NCBI RefSeq assembly: GCF_001663175.1
Contig: NZ_CP016033.1
Location: 124,001-188,000, forward strand
Length of the DNA: 64,000 nucleotides
Direction of reading: 5' to 3'
DNA from: Erythrobacter neustonensis
GTDB lineage: Bacteria > Pseudomonadota > Alphaproteobacteria > Sphingomonadales > Sphingomonadaceae
Shown in pieces: positions 47,185 to 57,088 of the stretch. Made by a program: the position numbers and the translations under genes. The notes below the pieces were generated by a model. It saw only the letters and a list, made by a program, of their open reading frames with translations, searched no databases and had not been told where the DNA came from. Each line of letters starts with the position of its first letter. Position 1 is the first letter of the stretch.

Positions 47185-49254
47185 CGCCTTTTCCGCGAGC
47201 AGATCGGGGGTCAAAAACTGCGGCAATTGCTCTGGCGCGGCGGCGCCGGGCGCATACCACAGGTACAGTGGCACGCCCGCTGCGCCCTGCTCGTTCAGGA
47301 ACTGCGTGATCGCTTCGTCGCGCACCGTCCAGTCGCCCACCAGCGTTACCACGCCCGCCTTGGCGAAGGCGGCACGCGTGCTCTCGCGCTCGATCGCGGC
47401 GGCTTCGTTGACCTTGCAGGTGACGCACCAGTCGGCGGTGAAGTAAAGGAAAACGGGCTTTCCGCCCGCGCGCGCTTCGGCGAGTGCCTCGGCGCTGAAG
47501 GGCGCGCTTGCCAGCAGACTTTCGCGCTGGCCTGCGCCCTTCGCCTCGTAAAGATTGGGCAGCGCGATCGCGGCAAAGGCGACGAAGGGCGCGGCGACCA
47601 GCCCGAACGCGGGCCACGCCATTTTGCCTGCCCGTTGCAACCTGCCGACGATGAACAGCGCGCCCAGCACGCCCGCCACCAGCAGCAGCGCGACCAATCC
47701 GAAGGCGCGCCCGCCGAGCTGCACCGTCAGCCACAAAAGCGCGAGCGCGGTGAGCAACATCGGCACCGCCATGATCCGCCGGAACCGCTCCATCCATGCG
47801 CCGGGGCGCGGCAGCATCCGCCGCAGCGGCGGAACGAAGCCGAGCGCAAGGAACGGCAGCGCCAGCCCGAGGCCGAGACAGGCAAACAGCAGCAGCGCCT
47901 GCCCCACCGGCAGCAGCAGCGCCGCGCCCAAGGCTGCGGCCATGAACGGCCCGGTGCACGGCGTCGCCACGAAAGCTGCCAGCAAGCCGGTGGCAAAGGC
48001 GCCCGCTTTCTCGCCGCCCATGTTGACCGAGACGGCGGGCAGTTCGAACAATCCGGCAAAATTGGCCGCGATGGCCGCGGCCAGCACCAGCAGCGCAACG
48101 ACCACACCGGGCTCCTGCAACTGGAACGCCCAGCCCACCTGCTCGCCGCCCGCCCGCAGAATCAGCAGCAATGCGCCCAGCATCGTGCAGGCCAGCACCA
48201 CGCCTGCGGTGTAGGCGAGCCCTTCTGCCCGCGCGGCAGCCTCGCTCTCGCCCGCGCGCGCAAGGCTCAATGCCTTCAGGCTGAGGATCGGGAACACGCA
48301 AGGCATGATGTTGAGCAGCAATCCCCCCGCCAGCGCGCCGAGGATCAGCGTCCACAGCGGCGGCATGGCGGCAGGCTTCGGCCCGGAAACCAGCGTGCCG
48401 CCGGTGGGCACGTCGCCAGGCGCGGCGGTGAACCGCACGCCCGCATCATCGCCGAAGCCGAGAATGCCGGTCAGCGCCTCGGCCTTGCCCACGCCATATT
48501 CGTCGAGCGGGATTTCGGCGACCAGCACATCGCCGCTGCGCCGGAAGGTCTGCGGCGCGGCATAGGCGACCAGCCGCGCGTTGCCGACGAACACGTGCGG
48601 ATCGGACAGCGCCATCGCCGCCGGCAGCGGGATCGCGACCCGCAGCAGCTTTCCCGCAACCGCAAAGCGCGCGCGCGCATCGAGCGGAGGCGCAGCCTCG
48701 GCCCGCCAGCGCGCAAAATCGCCCCCGCCGGGCCGTGCCTCAAGCACCGCATCCTGCGGCACGCAGATCTTGTCGGTGCAGGCGAGGTATTCGACATGGC
48801 CGCGCAGCCGTTGAAGCGCGCCCTGCTCCGCACCCGCCGGCACGCGCACCGGAACCAGCACGGTATATGCGCCTTCATAGATGTGGTTCATCAGCCCGCT
48901 GATCACCAGCCGCTGCGGCACGGGATAAAGGGGCTCGCCCATCCGCCAGCCGGGCGGCAGGTCGAGCGCCAGCTTCATCCCCTGCCCCGCATCCCCCGGG
49001 TTCGACCAGTAACCGTGCCATTCGGGCGCGCTGGGGGTGAACCGCAGCGCAAGCATCCATTCCCCGCCCGCCTGCGGCGCGCCATCGGCATAAAGTACGG
49101 CGGCGATCTTGGCATCGCCATAGCGCGCCTGCTCCGGAATTGCGGCAGGCGCCTGCGCAAACGCCGCCCCCGACAGCGCCATGCTTGCGATCAGCGCAAG
49201 CCAGCATGCAAGCAATTGACGGATCGGGGCGGTGAAGGTTCTTGCGCAGGCCAC
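47170..49254 (-). CDS. Thiol:disulfide interchange protein, DsbD/ScsB family
   Basis: About 694 residues: signal peptide, an N-terminal periplasmic domain with a Cys pair (ACTDKICVPQ), an eight-helix membrane domain with the two essential cysteines in LNIMPCVFPILSLKALSL and VATPCTGPFMAAALG, and a C-terminal thioredoxin domain with WCVTCKV. It passes electrons from cytoplasmic thioredoxin to periplasmic oxidoreductases. The start is uncertain: GTG 49254 (VACARTFTAPIRQLL) gives a basic signal peptide and avoids overlapping the ubi gene, unlike ATG 49320. Convergent with the lipoprotein gene, overlapping 15 bases. Confidence 0.9.
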   Translation of the reverse strand: MACARTFTAPIRQLLACWLALIASMALSGAAFAQAPAAIPEQARYGDAKIAAVLYADGAPQAGGEWMLALRFTPSAPEWHGYWSNPGDAGQGMKLALDLPPGWRMGEPLYPVPQRLVISGLMNHIYEGAYTVLVPVRVPAGAEQGALQRLRGHVEYLACTDKICVPQDAVLEARPGGGDFARWRAEAAPPLDARARFAVAGKLLRVAIPLPAAMALSDPHVFVGNARLVAYAAPQTFRRSGDVLVAEIPLDEYGVGKAEALTGILGFGDDAGVRFTAAPGDVPTGGTLVSGPKPAAMPPLWTLILGALAGGLLLNIMPCVFPILSLKALSLARAGESEAAARAEGLAYTAGVVLACTMLGALLLILRAGGEQVGWAFQLQEPGVVVALLVLAAAIAANFAGLFELPAVSVNMGGEKAGAFATGLLAAFVATPCTGPFMAAALGAALLLPVGQALLLFACLGLGLALPFLALGFVPPLRRMLPRPGAWMERFRRIMAVPMLLTALALLWLTVQLGGRAFGLVALLLVAGVLGALFIVGRLQRAGKMAWPAFGLVAAPFVAFAAIALPNLYEAKGAGQRESLLASAPFSAEALAEARAGGKPVFLYFTADWCVTCKVNEAAAIERESTRAAFAKAGVVTLVGDWTVRDEAITQFLNEQGAAGVPLYLWYAPGAAAPEQLPQFLTPDLLAEKASAGR

Positions 49255-49304
49255 GGCAAGGCATCTAGGCTCGCCGCTGCAACTTCGCAATCGGAGCCGA
49301 TACG

Positions 49305-50531
49305 GTGACACAGAGTGCAAACGAACCCCGCGATCTTGTAATCCTCGGCGGGGGACTGGTGGGCATGGCGCTCGCGCTCGCCGCGGCGAAAAAGGGCCTG
49401 TCGAGCCACGTGATCGACCGCGCAGACCCGGCCGAACTCACCGCCGAAGGCTTCGATGACCGCGCCACCGCGATCTCGACCGCAAGCTGGCACCTGTTCG
49501 AGAATATCGGCATCGCCGAGGGGCTTGAACAATTCGCCTGCGATATCGCGGCGATTGCGGTGACCGACCAGCAGAAGCCCGGACGGCTCGATTTCGATCC
49601 CGGTGACGAGGGCGGCACGCTCGGGCGGATGTTCCCCAACCGCCGCCTGCGGCTGGCATTGTTCGAGGCGGCGGCCAAGGAGCCACTTATCAACTGGGTC
49701 GCCAAGGCCTGCGTGACCGAGCGCCAGCGCAGCGAATACGGCGTCGCCGCAGTGCTGGCAGACGGGCAGAAGCTCAAGGGCAGCCTGATGATCGCCGCCG
49801 AGGGGCGCCAGTCGCCCACCCGCGATCAGGCCGGGATTGCGATTGCCAAGTGGGATTACAAGCACCGCGCGATCATCTGCGGCCTCACCCATGAAAAGCC
49901 CCACGGCAATGTCGCATGGGAAATCTTCTATCCGGCAGGGCCTTTCGCGCTGCTCCCCCTCAACGACGATGCCGATGGCACGCACCGCTGCTCGCTGGTG
50001 TGGACGGTATCGGAAAGCGATGCGGCCGGCGTCACCAAACTGGGCGACCGCGCTTTCCTTGCCGAGGTCGAAAAGCGCATGGGCGGCGTCCTAGGCAAGG
50101 TGCTGACGGTGGGCCAGCGGTCGAGCTATCCGTTGGGTTTCCACCACACCGCCAAGATCACGGGCGAGCGCCTCGCGCTGATCGGTGACAGCGCGCACGG
50201 CATTCACCCGATCGCGGGACAGGGCCTGAATCTGGGCCTGCGCGATGTCGGCGCGCTGGTCGAAGTGCTGGCGGACGGCGCGCGGCTGGGCCTCGATCCG
50301 GGCGATCCCGAATTGCTCAAGCGCTATGAGAACTGGCGCGGGCTCGACAGCTTCATGGTGGCGCTCGCCACCGATGGCCTCACCCGCCTGTTCGGCGTGC
50401 CGGGTAAGACCGCAAGCGCGGTGCGCCGCATCGGCATGGCCGCGGTGCAGCGCACGCCGATGCTCAAAAGCTTCTTCATGGACGAGGCGCGCGGCGTGTC
50501 GGGCGATCTGCCGGAACTGCTGCGGGGGTAG
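49305..50531 (+). CDS. FAD-dependent ubiquinone hydroxylase, UbiH/Coq6 family
   Basis: 408 residues, aromatic-ring monooxygenase of ubiquinone biosynthesis: FAD motif LGGGLVGMALALAAAKKG, the family signature DDRATAIS, and the second FAD motif GDSAHGIHPIAGQGLNLGLRDV. Which ring position it modifies cannot be told from sequence alone. GTG 49305 is the start; a start further in would cut into the Rossmann strand. It diverges from the dsbD-like gene across about 50 bases. Confidence 0.9.
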   Translation: MTQSANEPRDLVILGGGLVGMALALAAAKKGLSSHVIDRADPAELTAEGFDDRATAISTASWHLFENIGIAEGLEQFACDIAAIAVTDQQKPGRLDFDPGDEGGTLGRMFPNRRLRLALFEAAAKEPLINWVAKACVTERQRSEYGVAAVLADGQKLKGSLMIAAEGRQSPTRDQAGIAIAKWDYKHRAIICGLTHEKPHGNVAWEIFYPAGPFALLPLNDDADGTHRCSLVWTVSESDAAGVTKLGDRAFLAEVEKRMGGVLGKVLTVGQRSSYPLGFHHTAKITGERLALIGDSAHGIHPIAGQGLNLGLRDVGALVEVLADGARLGLDPGDPELLKRYENWRGLDSFMVALATDGLTRLFGVPGKTASAVRRIGMAAVQRTPMLKSFFMDEARGVSGDLPELLRG

Positions 50532-50734
50532 AGGCGCAGGCGCGGCAGGGCGCGCTTTCCTACTCGCCCCTGCGCTGACAGGATCGCGGCGCATGACCCG
50601 CCGCGACCGCCATTCAGCATTCCTGCCCGAACGCCGCGCTCAGGATCAGGTTATTTGCCTTCTGGACACTGTCTCATGTGTCTCCAACACGGGGCGGAAT
50701 ACGAGACTTGCGCTGCCGATGGCGGCGGATGGGT

Positions 50735-51634
50735 TTACGGCCGCACAAGCGGGCTCGATTGCTGCACCGGGTTGCCCGCCCCGTCGCGCAGGCCGCGCTG
50801 GTCGAGCACTGCGGCGGTTTCGATCACTTCCAAAGCCTCCATCGCCTTGCGATAGCGTTCGGCATCCGCGATCCAGCTTTGCGCCTTGGCCGCCCCCGGC
50901 ATCCCGCGCACTTCCTCGATTGCGGCCGACAGGCGCCCCTGTTCGAGCGCCCAGCGCGCGCGCTCCATCCGCTTTTGCGGCTGCGGCGAGGGCGTGGTCT
51001 GGCGGCGGAAGACGAACAATTGCTTGAATTCGCGCTTGAACGCGCCCCACGATGGCCCCTCGGCGCTTTCGTTCAGTTGCGGGCTCAACCCCTCAAGCCG
51101 CGCGGTCAGGCTGTCGAGCCGGACGGGATTGCGCGAAAAATCGATAATCGTACGCACAGCATTGGGCCACTGGTCGCCGAAGCGCAGCCGCAGCTGGTCG
51201 GCGAGATAGCCAAGCTCGGCCCCGCGTTCGAGCGACCGGCGCGTGGCGAACGCGATCAGCAGGCTTTCGGCGCGCGCGGCATTGCCCGCGGCGGCCTGCG
51301 CCTGAAGATCGAGCCGGGTGAGGCGCTGTTCGGCCGCCGCCAGCCGCTGGTCGATCCCGCCCTGCTGTTCGGCCACGCGTTCGGCGGCCTGTTCGGCCTT
51401 CATCGCGGCGGCGACGATCGGCGTCGCGCTGGCGGTGAGCGCGGGCCCGCTGCCGGACTGCACCCCCGCCGTGCGCGCAGGCGCGGCGCTCTGAGGCCCC
51501 AGATTGTGCCACATCACCCAGCCCACCAGCCCGCCGCCAGCCGCAAAGGCAAGCAATGCAGCGAAAATCAGCGGACGGGCCGAACGCGGCTTTGCGGGAA
51601 TATCATAGGAAGATGGTTCGGGCTGCGATGCCAT
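50735..51634 (-). CDS. Mitofilin/HemX-like inner-membrane protein
   Basis: 299 residues: a short cytoplasmic N-terminus, one transmembrane helix (about residues 22-42), a long Ala/Gln-rich coiled-coil (AEQQGGIDQRLAAAEQRLTRLDLQAQAAAG) and a helical C-terminal region with MERARWALEQGRLSAAIEEVRGMPG. This layout, next to hemC and hemD, is that of alphaproteobacterial mitofilin (Mic60)-like proteins, which are thought to shape or organise the inner membrane. The C-terminal mitofilin signature is weak here, so the name rests partly on context. Confidence 0.72.
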   Translation of the reverse strand: MASQPEPSSYDIPAKPRSARPLIFAALLAFAAGGGLVGWVMWHNLGPQSAAPARTAGVQSGSGPALTASATPIVAAAMKAEQAAERVAEQQGGIDQRLAAAEQRLTRLDLQAQAAAGNAARAESLLIAFATRRSLERGAELGYLADQLRLRFGDQWPNAVRTIIDFSRNPVRLDSLTARLEGLSPQLNESAEGPSWGAFKREFKQLFVFRRQTTPSPQPQKRMERARWALEQGRLSAAIEEVRGMPGAAKAQSWIADAERYRKAMEALEVIETAAVLDQRGLRDGAGNPVQQSSPLVRP

Positions 51635-51694
51635 TGCGATCCGTTCTTGCGACCCATTCGAGTTCTGGTTTTGCCTGCCTTGCACGCCTGTCGG

Positions 51695-52411
51695 TCAGGC
51701 GGCCCCGGGCGGCTTGGCGGGAATGGAGCGCGGCTTGCCGCACAAGTCAAACACCAATTGCATGAGACTGGCTTCGTCGGGCTGCGCGGCGGTGTGGACC
51801 GCGGCCCACCCCGCCCCTGCCGCCGCCGCAATCCGCGGGCCGAGCGCGGCGAGCGCTATCGCCCCGCGCGGCAGGCCAAGCCGCTCGCATTCCTCGGCAA
51901 AATGCGCCGCGGTCGCCGCCGAATGGAGCAGCACCAGCGCATCGCCCCCCGCCAGCAGCGCGGCTGCCGGGTCGAGCGGGCGCGCGATACTGCGATAGGC
52001 GACGACTTCGGCAAATGTCACGCCGCCCGGCGGATAAAGCACGATCCGCTCCTCGCCCGCGATGCGCAAAAGGTGTCGCGGTCCGGTAATCGCGTCGAGC
52101 ACGCCTTGCAGGCCGCCGCTCCCCGTCATCGCGATCTTAAACCCAGCCGCGCGCGCGGCGGCCGCGGTCGCTTCGCCCACGGCAAAGACAGGCTTGTCCA
52201 TAAGCCGCGCAAGGTTTGGCCCGCCGTGCAGGATCGCGTTCGCGCTGCCGATCAGCAGCCCGTCGAACCCTGCCGGATCGGGGCAGTCCCACGTGACGCT
52301 TTCGATGGCCGACAGCGCGCAGCCGGCGATTTCCAGCCCGCCCGCGCGCGCTCTGGCGATTGTTGCCGCAAGTCCCGGTTCGGGCCGCAGCGCAAGCACC
52401 TGCATGGTCAA
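51695..52411 (-). CDS. hemD: Uroporphyrinogen-III synthase
   Basis: 238 residues. Closes hydroxymethylbilane with inversion of ring D. HemD is poorly conserved, but LRPEPGLAATIARARAGG at the start, LIGSANAILHGG, PVFAVGEATAAAARAAGF, LVLLHSAATAAHFAE and IALAALGPRIAAAAGAG follow the two-domain pattern. Its ATG overlaps the hemC stop by four bases. Together with hemC it forms the tetrapyrrole module on this strand. Confidence 0.85.
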   Translation of the reverse strand: MTMQVLALRPEPGLAATIARARAGGLEIAGCALSAIESVTWDCPDPAGFDGLLIGSANAILHGGPNLARLMDKPVFAVGEATAAAARAAGFKIAMTGSGGLQGVLDAITGPRHLLRIAGEERIVLYPPGGVTFAEVVAYRSIARPLDPAAALLAGGDALVLLHSAATAAHFAEECERLGLPRGAIALAALGPRIAAAAGAGWAAVHTAAQPDEASLMQLVFDLCGKPRSIPAKPPGAA

Positions 52412-53352
52412 TCGCCTGCGCGGAAATGGTCCGCAATCGCGGCGGGCGCGCGCGCCAGCAGATCCGCGGCAAGTCCGCGCACCGCATCAAGTTCGCCGAT
52501 CGTGAAATGCACCGTGCCTTCGATCCGCTCGGCCCCGCAAGGGCTGAACAGTGCCGCGCGCATCGTCAGCGTGTCGCCCGCCAGCACGCAGATCACCGCG
52601 ACCGGCGAATGGCAGGTGCCCCCCAATGCGGCCAGCAGCGCGCGTTCGGCTTCAAGCTCGGCGCGGGTCGGCGCGTGGTCGATCGCGGCGAGCCATTCGG
52701 TGGTGCGCGCATCATCGGCGCGGCATTCGATCGCGATCACGCCTTGGGCTGCGGCAGGGATCCACTCCTCCGCCCCCAGCGCGGTGCCGGCCTCGGTCTG
52801 GTCGAGCCGTTCGAGACCGGCGGCGGCAAGGAAGGTGACATCCGCCTCCCCCTCGGCCAGCTTCTTCAGCCGGGTCGCCACATTGCCGCGGAAGGTCACG
52901 ACCTTGCAATCGGGCCTGAGGTTCAGCAATTGCGCCGCGCGGCGCGGCGCGCTGGTGCCGACGACCGCGCCGTGGGGAATATCGGCAAGGCTGGCGGCCC
53001 CGACCAGACAATCGCGCCGGTCGGCGCGCGGCAGGAAGGCGGGGAAATGGAAAACATCGGGCCGGATCGTCTCGACATCCTTGGCCGAATGCACCGACAG
53101 GTCGATCCGCCCCTCGCCCAGCCATTGGTCGAGTTCCTTGGTCCACAGCGCCTTGCCGCCGATTTCCGACAGCGGCCGGTCGAGCACCTTGTCGCCGCTG
53201 GCAAGCACCGGGACAAGCTCGACCGCATCCTCGTCCCAGCCGTGCGCCGCGCACAGCCGCGCGCGGGTTTCACGGGCCTGCGCCATCGCCAGCGGCGAAT
53301 TGCGGGTGCCAAGGCGCAACAGCGGCGCCGGTGCTGGGATGCTTGTCGTCAT
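52408..53352 (-). CDS. hemC: Porphobilinogen deaminase (hydroxymethylbilane synthase)
   Basis: 314 residues. Polymerises four porphobilinogens on its dipyrromethane cofactor. Signature residues: RLGTRNSPLAMAQA, HSAKDVETIRPD, VGTSAPRRAAQLLNLRPD, VTFRGNVATRLKKL and the cofactor-bearing Cys247 in GGTCHSPVA. It starts 42 bases from the divergent tsaD gene, a common arrangement in alphaproteobacteria. Confidence 0.96.
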   Translation of the reverse strand: MTTSIPAPAPLLRLGTRNSPLAMAQARETRARLCAAHGWDEDAVELVPVLASGDKVLDRPLSEIGGKALWTKELDQWLGEGRIDLSVHSAKDVETIRPDVFHFPAFLPRADRRDCLVGAASLADIPHGAVVGTSAPRRAAQLLNLRPDCKVVTFRGNVATRLKKLAEGEADVTFLAAAGLERLDQTEAGTALGAEEWIPAAAQGVIAIECRADDARTTEWLAAIDHAPTRAELEAERALLAALGGTCHSPVAVICVLAGDTLTMRAALFSPCGAERIEGTVHFTIGELDAVRGLAADLLARAPAAIADHFRAGD

Positions 53353-53394
53353 GCGCGCTTGCTCTAGCCTTCACACGCATTAGATGGAAGGCCG

Positions 53395-54480
53395 ATGGGA
53401 TCGGTCACACACACCTTGCACGAACCTGCGATCGGACCGCTGGTTCTGGGAATTGAATCAAGCTGCGATGAAACCGCGGTCGCGCTGGTTCGCGGCGACG
53501 GGACGATCGTGGCGCAGGCGATCGCCAGCCAGGAAGCCGAACACGCGCCCTATGGTGGGGTCGTTCCCGAAATCGCCGCGCGCGCGCATGCGGAACGCTT
53601 GGCGCCGATGATCGCCAAGGTCATGGGCGAAGCGGACGTGAGCCTCGACGATGTCGACGCGATTGCCGCAACCGCGGGCCCCGGGCTGATCGGCGGGGTG
53701 ATGGTCGGGCTGGTCAGCGCCAAGGCATTGGCGATGGCTTCGGACAAGCCGCTGCTCGCGGTCAACCACCTTGAAGGCCACGCGCTTTCCCCCCGGCTGG
53801 CCGATCGCGATCTCGCCTTTCCCTATCTCCTGTTGCTGGTATCGGGCGGGCATTGCCAGATCCTCGCCGTCGAAGGCGTCGGGCAATACCGCCGCCTTGC
53901 CACCACGATCGACGATGCGCTGGGCGAAGCCTTCGACAAGACCGCCAAGATCCTGGGCCTCGGCTATCCCGGCGGCCCTGCGGTCGAGCGGCTGGCGCTC
54001 GAAGGCGACCCGCGCGCCGTTCCGCTGCCCCGCCCCTTGAAGGGTTCGGCCGAGCCGCATTTCAGCTTTGCCGGTCTCAAAAGCGCAGTGCTGCGCGCGG
54101 TGCAAAGCGGCGCGTACAGCCCTGCCGATATCGCCGCCAGTTTCCAGCAGGCCGCGGTCGACTGCCTGATCGACCGGCTGACGCGCGCACTGCGCGAAAC
54201 CGGCCCCATGCCGGCATTGGTGGTCGCCGGCGGGGTCGCCGCGAACAAGACCGTGCGCGCCGCGCTCGAAACGCTCGCAGGCGAGCACGCAATGCGCTTT
54301 TCCGCGCCGCCGCTGGCGCTGTGCACCGATAATGCCGCGATGATCGCCTGGGCGGGGCTTGAACGGATCGCGCGCGATGGCGATGATTTTGCGGGCGACC
54401 CGCTCGATTTCGTCGCGCGCCCGCGCTGGCCGCTCGACCCTGCGGCAGAGGCCGTGCGCGGTGCAGGAGCCAAGGCATGA
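53395..54480 (+). CDS. tsaD: tRNA N6-threonylcarbamoyltransferase TsaD
   Basis: Transfers threonylcarbamoyl from TC-AMP to adenosine 37 of ANN-decoding tRNAs, with TsaB and TsaE. 361 residues, ASKHA fold: [43 protein letters not shown], the metal motif H125-LEG-H129, VSGGHCQI and [21 protein letters not shown] is just before ATG 53395. It overlaps gpsA (ATGA). Confidence 0.96.
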   Translation: MGSVTHTLHEPAIGPLVLGIESSCDETAVALVRGDGTIVAQAIASQEAEHAPYGGVVPEIAARAHAERLAPMIAKVMGEADVSLDDVDAIAATAGPGLIGGVMVGLVSAKALAMASDKPLLAVNHLEGHALSPRLADRDLAFPYLLLLVSGGHCQILAVEGVGQYRRLATTIDDALGEAFDKTAKILGLGYPGGPAVERLALEGDPRAVPLPRPLKGSAEPHFSFAGLKSAVLRAVQSGAYSPADIAASFQQAAVDCLIDRLTRALRETGPMPALVVAGGVAANKTVRAALETLAGEHAMRFSAPPLALCTDNAAMIAWAGLERIARDGDDFAGDPLDFVARPRWPLDPAAEAVRGAGAKA

Positions 54481-55493
54481 GCGCGGCTCCCGCCATCGGC
54501 GTGATCGGCGCGGGCTCATGGGGCACCGCGCTTGCCCAAATGTTGAGCAGCGACGGGCGCGATGTGCTGCTGTGGGCGTATGAGCCCGAAGTGGTCGCCG
54601 CGATCAATGCCGAACACCGCAATCCGCTGTATCTTCCATCGGCCTCGCTGTCGCCCACCATCCGTGCAACCTGCGACCTGCCCGATTTTGCGGCACTCGA
54701 TACCGTGCTCGTCGTTACGCCTGCCCAGGTTTTGGGCAAAGTGCTCGCGGGCCTTGCGCGCAGCCCGCGCGATCTGGTGCTATGTTCCAAGGGGATCGAG
54801 GCGGGCAGCGGGCGGTTGATGAACGATGCCGCGCGCGAAGCTGCACCGGGCAGCACCATCGCGGTGCTTTCGGGCCCGACCTTCGCGCATGAAGTCGCCG
54901 CCGGCCTGCCGACCGCGGTCACGCTCGCCTGCGAGGGCGGACGGGCGCAGTGGGAACGCTTGGCCCCGGCGATCGCGCGGCCTGCCTTCCGCCCCTATTA
55001 TTCGGACGATGTGACCGGCGCGGAGATCGGCGGCGCGGTCAAGAACGTGCTGGCGATTGCGTGCGGCGTGGTCGACGGGCTCAACCTCGGGCAGAACGCG
55101 CGCGCCGCGTTGATCGCGCGCGGCTTTTCCGAAATGCTGCGCTTCGGCGAGGCGCTGGGCGCCGAGACCGAGACATTGTCGGGCCTGTGCGGCCTCGGTG
55201 ATCTGGTGCTGACCTGTTCGAGCACGTCGAGCCGCAATTTCAGCCTTGGCAAGGCGTTGGGCGAAGGCGCCCTCGCCGCCGATCTGATGGCCGACCGCCG
55301 CACCGTGGCCGAAGGCGCGCACACTGCGCCCGTGCTCGCCGATCTGGCGCAGCGCCGCGGGGTGGCGATGCCGATCGTCGCGGCGGTCGACGCGATCCTC
55401 AGGGGCGCCGATGCGCGCGCCGTGGTCGCCGATCTGCTCGCCCGCCCCTTGCGCGCCGAACTCGAAAGCGATGCCGGGGATCTGACCGCGTGA
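54477..55493 (+). CDS. gpsA: Glycerol-3-phosphate dehydrogenase [NAD(P)+]
   Basis: Makes sn-glycerol 3-phosphate from dihydroxyacetone phosphate for phospholipid synthesis. 338 residues: dinucleotide motif [52 protein letters not shown], catalytic Lys in [16 protein letters not shown], and [14 protein letters not shown]. Translationally coupled to tsaD and, through a GTGA overlap, to the flippase gene downstream. Confidence 0.96.
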   Translation: MSAAPAIGVIGAGSWGTALAQMLSSDGRDVLLWAYEPEVVAAINAEHRNPLYLPSASLSPTIRATCDLPDFAALDTVLVVTPAQVLGKVLAGLARSPRDLVLCSKGIEAGSGRLMNDAAREAAPGSTIAVLSGPTFAHEVAAGLPTAVTLACEGGRAQWERLAPAIARPAFRPYYSDDVTGAEIGGAVKNVLAIACGVVDGLNLGQNARAALIARGFSEMLRFGEALGAETETLSGLCGLGDLVLTCSSTSSRNFSLGKALGEGALAADLMADRRTVAEGAHTAPVLADLAQRRGVAMPIVAAVDAILRGADARAVVADLLARPLRAELESDAGDLTA

Positions 55494-57046
55494 CACCCGC
55501 CGGCGCCGCCCCGCCCGCGTCCGCACCGGCTGCGGACGACAGCGGCGATCTGGCCGCGCTGGCCAAGGGCGGGCGCACCAACACGCTGGGCTTCGTCGTC
55601 CGGCTGATCGCGCGGATCCCCTTCCTCGTCATCGCGACGCGCCTCTACGGGGCCGAGGCGCTGGGGCGCTTCGCCTCGGCGCTGGTGCTGATCGAGATCG
55701 TCGCGCTGATCTGTTCGCTGGGCGAAAAGCGCGGGCTGGCGCAGCGATTGTCGGTCGGCGCGGGCGAGGACCGCGCGCGCGAAACGAACCTCGTCTATGA
55801 CGGGCTGCTGCTCGCGCTCGGCTATTCCGCGGTCGCCGCCGCGGTGCTGCTCGCTTTCCCCGACCCGATGTTCCCCAACGGGATGAACTCCCCCCTCGAC
55901 ATCTGGCTGGTGGCGACGATCCCGGCCTTTGCCGTCACTGAAATCCTGCTCGCGGCCCAGGCCTACCGCTTCGATATCGCCACCACGGTCCGCGCGCGCG
56001 CGGTGGTCGAGCCGTGGACGATCTCGATTGCCGCAGGCGTGTTCTTCTTCATCCCCGCCACCCGCGAGGCGGGTCTGGCACTCGCCTTCATCGCCTCGAT
56101 CTATGCCGGGCTTCTCACCGCGCTGTGGCCGTTCCTGCGCAGCTATGGCCTGCCCAAGGGCTGGCACCCGCAGGCGCGTGCGCTGGCGAAGATATCCAGC
56201 CGCGCCTTCCCGATCATCGGTGCCGACGCGATCGAGCGCGGCACGCGGCTGCTCGACATCTTCATCCTCGGCCTGTTCGCGCCCCCGCAGGCGGTCGGGA
56301 TCTATTACGCCGCGCAGCAGATCGCCTCGCTCCCGCAGAAGCTCAAAACCAGTTTCGAGCCGATCCTGTCGCCGGTCATCACCAAGAACCTGCGGATCGG
56401 CAATATGGGCGCGATCGCGGCGCAGGTGCGACAGGTGGGGTTCTGGATCATCGCGGTCCAGCTTGGCATCGCGCTGGTGCTGGGCGTGCCGGGCGAGGCG
56501 GTGATGGGCTTGTGGGGCCCGGATTACGTCGCGGGCACCGCCGCGCTGGCGCTGCTGCTTGCTGCCGAAGTTGCCGCCTCGATGGCGGTCGTGTCCGAAA
56601 GCGTGCTGGTCTATATCGCGCGCAAGCGCAATCTGGCGCTGTCGGTCGCGATCATCGCATTGCAGGCGGTGCTGACCATCGCCTTTATCCTGATCGCGCA
56701 GCATTACGGGCTTGGCCAGGGGTTCCAGGCCGCCGGCGCGGCGGGCGCGCTGCTGGTCGCGCTCGCGGTGTCGAGCCTCGTCAAATCGCTGCTCCTGTCC
56801 CGCCTGCTCGGCGCAAGCATCGGCAACTGGCGCTGGGCGCTGGTGCATGCCGCCGCGCCCGCGGTGGTGGTGGGCTATGCCTTCACCTTCATGCCCGAAT
56901 GGATCGAGCTGCTGCTCGGCATCCCTGCGGTGCTCGGCGTCTATGCGCTGGTGATCTGGCGACGCGGCTTTTCGGAGGACGACAAGGTGCTGTTCCGCAA
57001 ACAAGACGCCCCCGCCAGTGAACCCGATCCCGTCTCGACCGTTTAA
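55490..57046 (+). CDS. Lipopolysaccharide/polysaccharide flippase-like MOP protein
   Basis: 518 residues with about 12-14 hydrophobic helices and the Wzx/MurJ-like start TNTLGFVVRLIARIPFLVIATRLYGAEALGRFASAL. The central loop AFPIIGADAIERGTRLLDIFILGLFAPPQAVGIYYAAQQIA is typical of polysaccharide exporters. Expected role: flipping a lipid-linked sugar across the inner membrane. No glycosyltransferases are adjacent, so its substrate is open. The start is GTG 55490 overlapping gpsA. Confidence 0.85.
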   Translation: MTPAGAAPPASAPAADDSGDLAALAKGGRTNTLGFVVRLIARIPFLVIATRLYGAEALGRFASALVLIEIVALICSLGEKRGLAQRLSVGAGEDRARETNLVYDGLLLALGYSAVAAAVLLAFPDPMFPNGMNSPLDIWLVATIPAFAVTEILLAAQAYRFDIATTVRARAVVEPWTISIAAGVFFFIPATREAGLALAFIASIYAGLLTALWPFLRSYGLPKGWHPQARALAKISSRAFPIIGADAIERGTRLLDIFILGLFAPPQAVGIYYAAQQIASLPQKLKTSFEPILSPVITKNLRIGNMGAIAAQVRQVGFWIIAVQLGIALVLGVPGEAVMGLWGPDYVAGTAALALLLAAEVAASMAVVSESVLVYIARKRNLALSVAIIALQAVLTIAFILIAQHYGLGQGFQAAGAAGALLVALAVSSLVKSLLLSRLLGASIGNWRWALVHAAAPAVVVGYAFTFMPEWIELLLGIPAVLGVYALVIWRRGFSEDDKVLFRKQDAPASEPDPVSTV

Positions 57047-57088
57047 ACCTGCACGATACCCGCAACCCGACCGGAGACCTTCGCCATC

